Below are positions 11,314 to 21,699 of a stretch of DNA of 64,000 bases, in pieces (positions within the stretch are counted from its first letter, which is position 1; each line of letters begins with the position of its first letter). Origin of the DNA: Punica granatum (taxonomy: Eukaryota > Streptophyta > Magnoliopsida > Myrtales > Lythraceae); assembly GCF_007655135.1 (NCBI RefSeq), contig NC_045127.1, positions 44,855,426 through 44,919,425 of the forward strand, read 5' to 3'. Both the position numbers and the translations under genes were made by a program. The notes below the pieces were generated by a model. The model ran no database searches. It had not been told where the DNA came from and was given only the letters and a program-made list of their open reading frames with translations.

Positions 11314-11853
11314 ATGTCGGGGCCGTCGATGACGGCATCGTCATCGCCAGCCAATCGCGTACAGGAGCTAATAGTGTCGCTAGACCAAGCCGCGTTTATG
11401 GCGCGGCAGCTCCCGGCGACCTCGGACCCGGCCCTCCTCCACCAAATCCACTCCACCCTCCACCACGCACACCACTCCCTCTCATCCTTCCTCGCCGCCC
11501 CTCCTCCCGTGCCTCCTCCTCCGCCCCCGCGTCCCTCTGCCTCCGCCGCCGCCGAGAACTCCCTCTCCTCCGCCACCCACAATGGCAGCGCCGCCGCCGA
11601 GCCGATGCAGGTCGGCGAGGACGAGGAGGCAGAGGAGGACTCGAGGAGTACCTCGATCGACCGCGTCGAGGAGAGGATGCGGAACTGCTTCATCAAGAAC
11701 AAGCGGCCCAAGCGGCCGCTCTCCCCATCGGCCGCCGCCGAGGACGAGGAGGAGAGAGGGCTCGGAGGTGGCGGCGGGTTGGGAGGGACGGGTTTCGATC
11801 CTTACTCCACGAGGCGGAGGGCTCTTGATCTCGTCTACCAATTTCACGGGTGA
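11314..11853 (+). CDS. conserved plant protein of unknown function
   Basis: A single-exon protein of 179 residues starting at ATG 11314 (MSGPSMTASSSPANRVQEL). The open frame runs 28 codons further upstream, but that part is UTR-like. The N-terminal part is predicted helical (RVQELIVSLDQAAFMARQL, then a His-rich LHQIHSTLHHAHHSLSSFL). A Pro/Ala/Ser-rich linker and an acidic stretch (GEDEEAEEDS) follow. Next comes VEERMRNCFIKNKRPKRPLSPS, holding a nuclear-signal-like basic cluster, then a Gly-rich stretch and the end RALDLVYQFHG. I recall uncharacterised land-plant proteins with the same VEERMR, KNKRPKR and YQFHG motifs. No enzyme motif is visible; nuclear location is inference. High GC fits an ordinary expressed gene. 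Confidence 0.75.
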   Translation: MSGPSMTASSSPANRVQELIVSLDQAAFMARQLPATSDPALLHQIHSTLHHAHHSLSSFLAAPPPVPPPPPPRPSASAAAENSLSSATHNGSAAAEPMQVGEDEEAEEDSRSTSIDRVEERMRNCFIKNKRPKRPLSPSAAAEDEEERGLGGGGGLGGTGFDPYSTRRRALDLVYQFHG

Positions 11854-12425
11854 CAATTTGCATTGCAGGAACAAGAAGGATGGCAATTCCGGTTGTTGTC
11901 TGTGAAGAAAAGTTTATTTTATTTTTTATTTTTGGATGCCCAGTTTTGATATATATATATATATATATATTTTTGGGTAATTCAGCCTCTTTGTTTCCCA
12001 TATGTGGTTGATAGGAAGATGAAGGGAAGTAGAATCAACGCTTCTCGGTTCGGATGCTCAAACTATTAGCTGCTTGCATATATTCGATGGACCGATACGT
12101 TAGAGTCTCATCGAATGACATACTATACAGCAAATCCCAAACCGATATATAAATGCCCTGCCAGCGAATTCTCTGTGATTCTCAGCCTCACCAGCCTGCT
12201 CGAAGGTAGGTAAGACACAGCTTATGGATTTATGGAGTAGTTTCACCAGGAGGCTGAGGAGACTCGGTTGCAAGTTACGCTGAGAGTCGGGACATTCTTC
12301 CATTTTGTGTTCGGCGTTTGATAGAGGAAATGTCCAAACTGACGTAAAGGAGATCCATCCTCCCTGCCCCATTTTGCCTGTTGTTGCATCGACAAGTGCT
12401 TTTGAAGATATCGCAGTCAATGCTG
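11854..12425. other. convergent 3' intergenic region
   Basis: Lies between two converging genes and should hold both 3' UTRs. An (AT)n run is at 11950-11970. A minus-strand open frame across 12100-12588 overlaps the last PFC1 exon in another frame and is not a gene. Nothing else is seen. Confidence 0.6.
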
Positions 12426-15400
12426 TTATACTGTGGTGATCAAGTTGTGCAGCTTCACAAAGTCGTCCACTGTGAGGTCCTCCGGTCTCGACTGCACAGA
12501 AGATCGAGGAATCTCGATTCATAAGCAAAAATCCTGGGATGGAAGAATGAGAAGAGTGGAAGATATAATCCCATTTTTCAGACCACATCGGTTATACACC
12601 TTGGTGATATACTTACTGTAGCAGGACAACCAACATCGACAAGTGCCTTCTCGATGTTGGCAGCAGTGCTTAGATGCTGAAGCGTTTTCCGCAGCATTTT
12701 CCGCTTCCCATTAAATGCAGAGTTTACCTGCGTTTAACATATCATAGATTCAGAAAAGACGGCAGCTGGAAACATCATGAATTATAGATCAGACTTACCA
12801 TTGAGAAGAAGCTTTTTGTAGAGGGAACTGGAGGATAGTCAGCTTCTTGCTTTAGCTTGAAGGAAACAACAGCTGCATCAACCTAATGAAACCCGTTATG
12901 CAATTCAACTGCGATCTTACTTAATAGCAGCATGTTCAGATGAATGTTAGTTATTCCCATGTGCTTCAAACTTTGCATCATAATAGTATACTGAAAATCA
13001 GGTTAACTCAAATGGGAACCATGTATTAGTCTGAGATTTGATGTCAATGTTGAATCGCCCGACTAATGACTAACATCCATAAGCATCGTTGAGCATGAGC
13101 TTGCATCCGCTCTTCCAGAACTAATACTTGTACGTTTGTAATCTATCCCATTAATGAGCATGTTGGTCCTCAGAAATCCATAATTTCCATCATGAACCAC
13201 CGCCAGGCATTCAGCTTTAGTGGTTTGGGCGGGGTTACCAGGGTCGTCAGCTGTGGTCAATTCCCAGCACCGTAGTTTGCATTTAAAAAATTTACGATTT
13301 TAACCAAAAGAAGAAGATCTATCACAAACAATTGAGAAGGATGAGAAGCCCGTCAAAGTTCAGAGACAACCAACATTGGTGAGCACGAACTAGGAATATT
13401 GTGTTAGAAGTATGCATATATATTTTTATTTTTTGGGGTCCCGGTTACATTAGAAGTATGCATCTTGTTCTAGAGGAATGAGACATACTCACATTAGGCT
13501 GAGGGAAGAAATTTGATCTTGGGACATTAATTACGTATTTGGGAACTGCAAGGTCAAACAACAAATGGAAAGACATCAAGAGTGAGTATGGTGATATTAA
13601 AAATGCACACCTAAGTTTCCACATCCCTGAAAAGCAGCCACCTAGGAAGTTTCCATTTGAAAAACCAGTGACTTCTCCATAACAACAATATCAGAAATTG
13701 AAGCTTCCAAAGATAACTGTCTGTCAAATATCTTTAACGTAAAATAAAAAGAACTTAAGGATATTTTTTTTCCAAAACTTGACCTGCAGGAATTCTAACG
13801 AAAGAAAAAAAAAATCCGGAAACAAAATATTATGCAGGAAAGACCTGAATAGAAATTCACAAAGACATTTATTGGCCGGTACTCAGAGGTGCCTCGAGAT
13901 GATACGGCAAGGCGGACAGCTGTCTCCTCCTGAGAAACATCCAAAAGTTTCAACAAGACTAAGCAGGCATGTTAATGAATTGAGATCAGATGTTTGGATG
14001 TAAAAACAGTAATGTACATATATTGCAATTTTTACATCACATTCCCGTAGCTTCTCCAAGGAGTAGAATTCTTTGAGTTTGACCAAAAGTGAATTACTTC
14101 ACATATTTTGTTATGACTTTAAGAAGTAAGTTGAAATTCTTTATTGTACATGGTCTTGCAAATACTAGAAATCTTCTACTTTATCAGGAGATAACCACGA
14201 GTTAAATGCTTGGACGGAAGGTAGATGACATAAAAAGACAATCCACTTTAATTGGCAGATCATGTGACATCAATATGTAGATGTGATGATTGGACAAATA
14301 ATAGATAGAATATAAGGTAAAAACTTCTCATATTCATAATGCTAAGAAATTTTCCTGGCAAGTGGCGGCAGTTACCTGAAGTAAGAGAACAACTTCAGAG
14401 AAGATGTCACCCATTGGAAGGAGTTGTTTCACTATATCTGTACTTATGTTGAAGGGAATATTGGATACAACCTGCAAAAAGCATACCATTCAACTGAAGT
14501 TTCATGGAACAATGGAGGGACACATTAAGTGGAAACAATGTTTATTTGGTCAGAGTGGAGCATTGAAAGTGCCTAGAAATGGAACTTGGGCAGACTCTGA
14601 ACTATGAGAACCATTCATAATGGGAACAACGGTAATGGTATAGCAATACTTTCTCTGCAGTAAAGACTATGCAGTCCTGTACCTTCAATCAAAGGTTTTT
14701 AATGACAGGTAAATACAAGTATCAGAAAAAATTATGCAAAGCGTGAGGTTCATGAAGTGAGCTCTAGGCTATGTCTTTCATTTTAAAAATATAAAACCTA
14801 TTCTCGAGCAAGAAAAGTTGGAAGCCGAAGCTCCAGGAATGAATTGCAAAACTAGCAAAGCTTCAACAATGGATGTGACTTTGCAGCAAAAAATTCCATA
14901 TACAGTGTTCAGAGTTCAGTATTACTTTTGCATATCTAGATTTTCCACTGGACTCTGCGTTTGCCCACAATGATTCCATATGGGATCGAATGTGACATCT
15001 GATGAAGTCCTCTTGCAAAACCTACACATTCGGGAGGAAAAAATCTTTAGTTGCCGAAATAACTTGTGACAGATGAAGAGACAATTTTCAGAACTTACCT
15101 TTAGCTGTTTGGTGCCTGCAAATCTTTCACTTACAAGAGAAGCCATATGTGGATCCTGAATCCCAGAACAAAGATAAAGTAAATCACTCAAATCTATCCA
15201 TCTCGCAAAAATATGCCATTTCCTCCTTCCTAGGGGTCCAAAATGCATGCTTGTTTTCACACCTACGACTACATTCTGCTTCATATGCAAACACGAGAAG
15301 GTGATCCTATCTCCAAGCTAAAAGTTCTAAAGTTGATGAGGATGCATAGAGAACCTTCTCGATTGCTAGAACCGTGGCACCGGCATCAATGAGGACATTA

Positions 15401-15984
15401 GTGAGCGAACCAGTTCCGGGACCAATTTCCAACACAAAGTCCCCTTCTTGCACGGTAGCCGCAGCTGCTAGCTGCTCGTTGATTTCATTGCTCAACATGT
15501 AATGCTGCAAAACGGTAGCAGGCAGCAATCAGAAGCAATATAACTCTCCTCCAATTCAATAGCAAAATCCTAGTAGAATCAATTTATATCCAGAAAAAAG
15601 TACGATTTCGACAGTCAAGTATGAAAATTGAAGAAATCATCCTCGACTATTAGTACTTATCATGTTTCACTTTTCACTGTCCTCTTCATGTTCTGTCAGA
15701 GAAGAAAGAGAAGCATAATGAAATGGGGAGCCTGGTTTCAACTGAAGGATGTCTTGCTCGGAAATAGAGGAGAAGAGCTGGACCTGGCCGAGGGATTTGC
15801 GGGGAGTGCGACCTTTGGAGTTGAGAGCCCTGACAGTGGCGTGGTAGTCGTCGGGGCTTCGTTTCCGAACTCCTTTTGCGCAGGCGACGTAAGAGGATAT
15901 CCTCCGCCGGGAGCAGCAGCGCCCGCCGCTAGAGGTCGTCGGAGGGGAAGAAAATGGCGGGAGACGAACGATAGTTCCGGTCAT
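12426..15984 (-). CDS. PFC1: plastid 16S rRNA dimethyladenosine transferase (PFC1/KsgA type), ten exons
   Basis: Ten exons join without a break into 332 residues: 15784-15984, 15355-15504, 15099-15155, 14926-15021, 14376-14471, 13845-13929, 13493-13545, 12799-12882, 12617-12727, 12426-12491. The first ATG in frame is 15984; the open frame reaches 16023 but starts there with TTG. The Ser/Arg/Pro-rich N terminus fits a plastid transit peptide. RKSLGQHYML, the SAM-binding VLEIGPGTGSLT and the catalytic SNIPFNIS follow, then FFPQP and a C-terminal helical part with GKRKMLRK. KsgA-type enzymes dimethylate two adjacent adenines in the last helix of 16S rRNA using S-adenosylmethionine. PFC1 is the Arabidopsis plastid member, needed for chloroplast development in the cold. 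Length matches the family and nothing is missing. Confidence 0.93.
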
Positions 15985-16823
15985 GGTGGATATGATTTCA
16001 ACTGTTCGACGAAATGATTCCAATAAAATGGACCGGCCGCCGAGAGACGCGTCAATATTATGGGAAAATCCCAGTTTGCACCGGAAAGTTTTAGGATTGT
16101 TTCATAATACTCCGAGACACATTATACGTATGGACCCATTCATCTAGTAATGTCTAAATATACAATTCATTTATAAGTTTATAAGATCGAAAATTTATGG
16201 CATTCAAAAAGTTATAGATCTAATTTCCCATTCACTAAAGATTTTATGTTACCTATATATTGTGTCCGAGGGTGTAAAGCAATATCAAACCAAAATATTC
16301 AACAAGTATTAGCTTCACTGAAAAGGCTGAAAATCAAAATATCAATATAAAGAGAAAGGTGAATTTTGTATATTATCGAATGAAAAAAAATTATTCAATT
16401 AGAGAATTGAAATCATCGATTGGGCTCAAAAAAGCATAGGCCTTAGGCAATTTGGCTAAGAAAAAACTCCTCGAATAAATGATGTGTTTCCTTTGTTGAA
16501 GTAAGTACAAATGGCCTCATTCAAGATTTTTCTAAGAATTGACTTATTGAAATCCCCTATTTTGTATCTCAAAGAAAGGAATGATCCGTCAGGCTCAGGC
16601 TTTCTCTTCGAGATCAAACATCAATAGCAACAATTCGATAAATGGCTCATTGGGATGGACCTAGCATTGCTGCCTAGCCCATCACCTTGATACGATGCAC
16701 GCTCAGTAAAGTTTTACCATCCTCTTCCATAGCCATATTATGGGAACCTCACAATCAAACATATTTCTCGATTCAATGGAAGCCAAAAGAGTTGAATAGG
16801 GTCCCAACCCAAATAAGGAGGGT

Positions 16824-16943
16824 ATCCGGGATGTGATATGGTTCCGAAGCATGAACTAGATATGGACATTTTCAATAAGATTTCATTCTTGAACAAAAAT
16901 ATATTTTTTGATTTATTTCATATGTTCCATGATCGAAACAAGG
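16824..16943 (+). pseudogene. ycf2: nuclear plastid-DNA fragment: piece of chloroplast ycf2
   Basis: Translating 16824-16943 gives [14 protein letters not shown] followed by NKISFLNKN and [10 protein letters not shown]. This closely matches an internal stretch of the chloroplast ycf2 protein as I remember it ([33 protein letters not shown]). Similarity appears to begin at the TCCGGGATGTGAT stretch and end just after the DRN codons. There is no start, no ycf2 context and several substitutions, so this is an old nuclear copy of plastid DNA. The flanking 400 bp may be further decayed plastid sequence, but I could not place it. Confidence 0.75.
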
Positions 16944-17765
16944 GACCTTCTTGGTAAAACAGATCAAACTGATTATTATCAAAATGATTCGAACTGTTTC
17001 AAAGACCCAACATGCCTATTTTTGCACGTTATACATAAAAATCTAGTATTCTTCAAACATGTAAAAACCTGTAGTGAAGTTTTGGATAAAAGCAAAAGAG
17101 ATAAAAATAAACTAATTAAATTAAAGTCCTTGGTTCACATTTTTTTTTCTTTTTCTTATCAATGAATAGATCTCTTTAATTGTATGACTTAGATGTCTCG
17201 TATCAAATTGATTCTTACTTCAAACATTAGACTACTGTCTCAGTTAAAAGGGGTCATGGAATGAACAAGTTCGCAGTTTCTTGAAAACTCGCTTCATATA
17301 TGAAACTTTGAGTATTCAAAGATGTTTTTGTTCTTTCCAATACAACGGCCTATCTAACAGATGTATTAGAAATCGAATATCTACAGCATTTTATAGAGTG
17401 ATATTATATATGGTAAATTACCCAAAATAACAAGTTTTACACTTTCTCTTTTTCAACTATAAAATTTTACAAATTTTCTTTTAATTTTTAGCATAATTTA
17501 TTTTCTAGAAAATTCACAAATTTTGTAGTTTGCATCACATTTGGCACAACGTGAGTTCATCCGTCACTTTCAACCAAGAAAACTAATTTGTCGCCTTAAC
17601 GGAGATGAAATGGCTAAGGGTGTCACGCGATGCATGGAAATTGGCAAAGTGTGTGTCCGAAAGTTTTTAATAAAAAATTATTTCTAAAAAGCAAAAATAG
17701 AAAAACAAAAGATAAAAAAGAAGCCTGTGAATAGCAAGGAGGAAGAAAGGGGTTCCTTAGGCCTT

Positions 17766-17986
17766 GTTTGGTTACATAGTGTTATTTTAGAATTATAATT
17801 CTAACTTAACTCTACCCACTACAAGACAAAATAACTCATACAAAGTTAAAGAGTGGACCCTATTTATACCACTTTTTTCCACAACAAAACAACATAACTC
17901 ATACAAAGTCAAAAGATGGATCCCATTTATACCACTCTTTTTCAAAATCAAAATCTGATTTTAAAATTCTACTATGAAACCAAACG
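17766..17986. mobile_element. MITE, family B (GTTTGG ... CCAAAC)
   Basis: A 221-bp block opening GTTTGGTTACATAG and closing AAACCAAACGC, so the ends are inverted. The interior repeats a module twice: AACTCATACAAAGT(T/C)AAA, then a GG..CC(T/C)ATTTATACCACT stretch. A diverged second copy with the same double module lies at 45283-45514. No coding capacity. Structure and copy number support a non-autonomous DNA transposon. Confidence 0.55.
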
Positions 17987-18239
17987 CAACATTAAATTGC
18001 GATTGATGGAGCTTCTTGAAAGGCCACCCCCTCTCCCAGTTGGGGTTGTTAATAATAACAAAAACTGTTAGCTACTCCATTGAGGAGTGGTGACTGTCAA
18101 CGAGGCCCTATTGTCGGTCCCTTCTCCTCTTCTTCTTTCAATTATGACTTTTTAATTTTTTTCTATTTTAAAAATAATTGTTCTTAAAAAAAGTTATGTA
18201 AACCCACTCAGCCAATCGTTATCCACCATAATTGGCCCC

Positions 18240-18581
18240 TACAAAATAAAATCTTTAAATAAGAATTATCATACTCTATATTTTTTCACTATTCTCTTAT
18301 CCATCTTTTCTTTCTCTCTCCTCTCTCCTTCCATGCGACAAGTGTCCGCCTTCCCAAATTTATTTTTTTCAACTCACATAGATTTTTTTTAATCAATTAA
18401 CATTGTAGATATTCATTTAGATCTTCATAAATAATTCTACTTATATCAAAATTATAATATAATAAATAATTCTACTTATATTAAAATTATAATATAATAA
18501 TATCATCCTTAACATGAATATAATTTTTTACAAATTGAAAATTATATATTTAGCATGTGTAGTGCACGTATCACATTCTAA
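18240..18581 (+). mobile_element. possible short non-autonomous Helitron
   Basis: The segment ends with GCATGTGTAGTGCACGTATCACATTCTAAT. This resembles the plant Helitron 3' end (short GC hairpin, then ATCACATTCTAGT), with the last bases decayed. Upstream is the AT-rich, CT-rich sequence with a GACAAGTGTCC word that I associate with such elements. The 5' end is a guess. Confidence 0.3.
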
Positions 18582-19108
18582 TTATTATTAAAAAGGAAAA
18601 ATGGAACATGTCCATTTTTTTTTATTTTAACACTATATATCTCATAATTTTTTATTTTTCTCAAATTTATCCCGTGATTTAAAAATTAAGTAAAAATTTC
18701 TATGATTTATATGTTATTTCAAATATATCATGACGAAAATATTAACGGTGGGATTATTTTAGATCAACATAAAATTCATGAGTTTCTTTTACGTAATTTC
18801 TAACAATAGGATGGATTTGAGAAAAGTTTAAAATTATGGGATATATGGGGATTAATTTTTTTTTGTAATTTAATCAAATCCACAGGGGCATAAACGGAAA
18901 TCAACGTTTTTGGGGCAAATCAGGGACTCGTTAGCGTTAGCATTAGCATTACGCAATCAAACAGACTCGTCGCCCTCTCCCCTTCGTTCATTCCACGGAA
19001 GAGAGCAGATCCGAGCAGTGGGCTGGCAAACGAAAGGAAACCCTAATTCAACTCCGAGAATCTGTCAGTTCTTCTCTCTCTCTCTCCATCATCGTCTTCC
19101 CTCTCCAG

Positions 19109-19602
19109 GTTCTTCTGCCACCCTCCCCTCTTCTTGTTCTTTTCTATGCCGTGAATGAATTGCCATGCAATTACCTTCGTCCATGACTCTCATCATGCTA
19201 TGCTGTAATGCGCGATGATGCATGCCTCATTTTCAAATGCCGGTGTAATTGCAGTACTGTTGGGAAGATAGATTTGTAGGTCGATTGAGTTTGATGCATC
19301 TTTCTCTTGGATCTGTAATCGCGATCCATTGGTTCCTCATTTCGGTAGTTCTTGCTCCCCCTGCGAGCCATGTTCTCAAACGATGCAGAAACGATGCAGC
19401 GCCTTGAACAAGTTCGGGACTGCCTACTTGTTTTCTTGAAAATTCTGGTTTCAGATTCTGCTTGTCCTGGAAAATAGTTCGATATTCGGTGGTTTGTTAG
19501 CCTACACCCTTCTTAATCTCTACGGGTGCTGCTTTTTTCGGGATTTCAGAGCTAGAAATTCCTTGATTTGATGAAACATTTACGCGGTGTTCTCTGTTTC
19601 AG
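19109..19602 (+). other. inferred 5' UTR intron of NMT1
   Basis: A CT-rich leader ending CTCTCCAG/GTTCTTC at 19108 and an acceptor CTGTTTCAG/TGCTT at 19602 frame a 494-bp intron. Coding starts 22 bp after the acceptor. Intron-bearing leaders are common in plant housekeeping genes. Inferred from splice signals only. Confidence 0.5.
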
Positions 19603-19624
19603 TGCTTTTGCGAGCTAATCAACG

Positions 19625-20926
19625 ATGGTCGACAGTAACCCATCGCCTAATTCGCCGGAAGAGACTCCAAATCCTAACCCTGATGGGAATGCACCTGCTG
19701 AGAATGATCTCGCACTTGATTCCCTCGCCAAGGTCCAAGAATCTCTCCTCCTTGGAAAGAGGCATAAGTTCTGGGAAACCCAACCTGTGGGACAATTCAA
19801 GGACCTTGGGGACACTAGTTTGCCTGAGGGCCCTATCGAACTGCCGACCCCCTTGTCTGAAGTAAAGCAAGAGCCTTACAATCTTCCTGCCCCATATGAA
19901 TGGATCACTTGCGATATCGACTCTGAGGAGATGTGCACGGAGGTTTACAACCTACTGATGAATAACTATGTCGAGGACGATGAGAACATGTTCCGCTTTA
20001 ATTATTCGAAGGAGTTCCTTCGCTGGGCTCTTCGCCCTCCGGGCTACTTCAAGAGCTGGCACATTGGAGTCCGTGTCAAAACCTCCAAGAAACTGGTCGC
20101 TTTCATCACTGGTGTTCCTGCAAGGATTCGTGTCTGCGATGAAGTTGTGACAATGGCGGAAATAAATTTCCTGTGTGTTCATAAGAAGCTCAGATCAAAA
20201 AGACTCGCTCCTGTAATGATCAAGGAGGTCACTAGGAGGGTTCATCTGGAGAATATATGGCAAGCAGCTTATACTGCAGGAGTGGTTCTTCCAACCCCGA
20301 TAGCAACATGCCAGTACTGGCACAGATCTTTGAACCCGAAGAAGCTGATCGATGTTGGGTTCTCAAGGCTTGGTGCCAGGATGACCATGAGTCGTACTAT
20401 TAAGCTTTACAAGCTGCCTGAGTCAACAGCCACACCCGGTTTCAGAAAGATGGAACTCCGCGACGTCCCAGCAGTTACACGATTGCTGCGGAACTACCTG
20501 AGCCAATTTATTGTTGCCCCGGACTTTGACGAGAACGATGTGGAACACTGGATTCTTCCAACTGAGAATGTTATCGAGAGTTATCTGGTCGAAAGCCCTG
20601 AAACCCACGAGATTACCGATTTCTGCAGCTTCTACATCCTGCCCTCATCTATCCTTGGGAATCAGAACTACTCTATCCTGAAGGCTGCTTATTCTTATTA
20701 CAACATCGCAACGAAGACACCTCTACTTCAGCTGATGAATGATGCGCTTATTGTTGCTAAGCGGAACGATTTCGATGTTTTCAATGCTTTGGATGTTATG
20801 CAGAACGAGTCTTTCTTAAAGGAGCTGAAGTTCGGCCCAGGTGATGGGAAACTACACTATTATCTCTACAATTACCGGATACGAAGAGCATTGAAGCCCT
20901 CAGAACTTGGGCTCGTACTGTTGTAG
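19625..20926 (+). CDS. NMT1: glycylpeptide N-tetradecanoyltransferase (N-myristoyltransferase 1)
   Basis: A complete, uninterrupted coding exon of 433 residues, the usual length of plant NMT1. The enzyme transfers myristate from myristoyl-CoA to the N-terminal glycine of proteins such as calcium-dependent kinases and ARF GTPases, at the ribosome and in the cytosol. Residues about 179-188 carry signature EINFLCVHKK, followed by KRLAPVMIKEVTRRV and the QAAYTAGVVLPTPI stretch. Near the end is the second signature KFGPGDGKLHYYLYNY. The C terminus reads ELGLVLL; the terminal carboxylate serves as catalytic base in this family. The N-terminal 60 residues are Pro/Asn-rich and variable, as expected. 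The coding part has no intron; the leader probably has one. Confidence 0.97.
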   Translation: MVDSNPSPNSPEETPNPNPDGNAPAENDLALDSLAKVQESLLLGKRHKFWETQPVGQFKDLGDTSLPEGPIELPTPLSEVKQEPYNLPAPYEWITCDIDSEEMCTEVYNLLMNNYVEDDENMFRFNYSKEFLRWALRPPGYFKSWHIGVRVKTSKKLVAFITGVPARIRVCDEVVTMAEINFLCVHKKLRSKRLAPVMIKEVTRRVHLENIWQAAYTAGVVLPTPIATCQYWHRSLNPKKLIDVGFSRLGARMTMSRTIKLYKLPESTATPGFRKMELRDVPAVTRLLRNYLSQFIVAPDFDENDVEHWILPTENVIESYLVESPETHEITDFCSFYILPSSILGNQNYSILKAAYSYYNIATKTPLLQLMNDALIVAKRNDFDVFNALDVMQNESFLKELKFGPGDGKLHYYLYNYRIRRALKPSELGLVLL

Positions 20927-21699
20927 TTGAGGAGTTTTAATTTTTCTTTCTATTATCCTAAGGACCTGGAAATAATACAACTAGAATTTTGGTTGACAGT
21001 TCTGTCAATGATTTTGTGCGCTTGGTTCGGTTTATTGCTCCAGTGTGCAGCTGTTCATCTTGTCAAGGGTTTTTAGATTTGATTGCAGAAGTGAAGCAGG
21101 ATCTGCTGAGCTTTCTTCTTCTTAGGGAACTACTTGTATCTTTGTCTTCTCTGCAATGAAAAGCATAACGCTCCTCGAATGGAAGGTGCCTCTACCTTAC
21201 TATCGTTCTAGTCGATTTTGCCATTTAGGCAACACGCAGTGATTAAGCAGAACAATGCAAGGTATTGATATTCACTTCGGCAAATGAATCAGTTCGGGAA
21301 GGTAAATTAAGTGATCCGAAGAATTCACAATACAGAAGTCACCATTTTATTGAACAGTGATCTGTATCATTAGCAAAACAAACTAGGCTAGGCAGGGTAC
21401 TGCATCCACTTTTTGCTGCACGGTACATCATCTTCCGGAGTGGTCATTCCAAGAGCTGATGCAAAATGATCTGAACAACTGCAATTATCCGTCCAGAGCC
21501 GCTATCAAATGCACGAACCATCCCTTGTTGGAAAGTCATCTCCGGCCTCATCTCTGACCTTGTGCTCTGCTCTCTTTCGACGATTTACCGCTCTCTTTCG
21601 ACGATTTGTCTCGATTTACCAACGAAGACGAGGATACACCAGCAAAGAATTGATCCTTTTTATGTCGAGTGCGTGGTCTCCCGTTTCACTTATTTTTCC
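20927..21699. other. convergent 3' region between NMT1 and the PPR gene
   Basis: Contains the NMT1 3' UTR and, on the other strand, the PPR 3' region. A short local duplication CTCTTTCGACGATTT occurs twice near 21570-21605. Small open frames at 21509-21851 partly overlap the end of the PPR gene and are not credible. Nothing else is seen. Confidence 0.6.

Larger units (their letters stand above)
15985..19624. other. intergenic: divergent 5' regions of PFC1 and NMT1 with mobile-DNA remnants
   Basis: Divergent promoter region of 3.6 kb. It contains a plastid ycf2 fragment (16824-16943), a MITE (17766-17986), a Helitron-like end (about 18552-18581) and, from about 18900, the NMT1 leader with one intron. 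Stretches 16024-16800, 16945-17760 and 17990-18240 show nothing recognisable. The 85-codon open frame at 16908-17165 overlaps the ycf2 fragment in another phase and is not credible as a gene. Confidence 0.6.

Noticed and set aside
12100..12588. 162-codon minus-strand frame
   Set aside because: It overlaps the last PFC1 exon and its 3' UTR in another frame and shows no domain.
15985..16023. Longer PFC1 N terminus
   Set aside because: The extension begins with TTG; the first ATG is 15984 and gives a normal transit peptide.
16908..17165. 85-codon frame after the ycf2 fragment
   Set aside because: It overlaps the fragment in a different phase and has no recognisable content; AT-rich chance frame or decayed plastid DNA.
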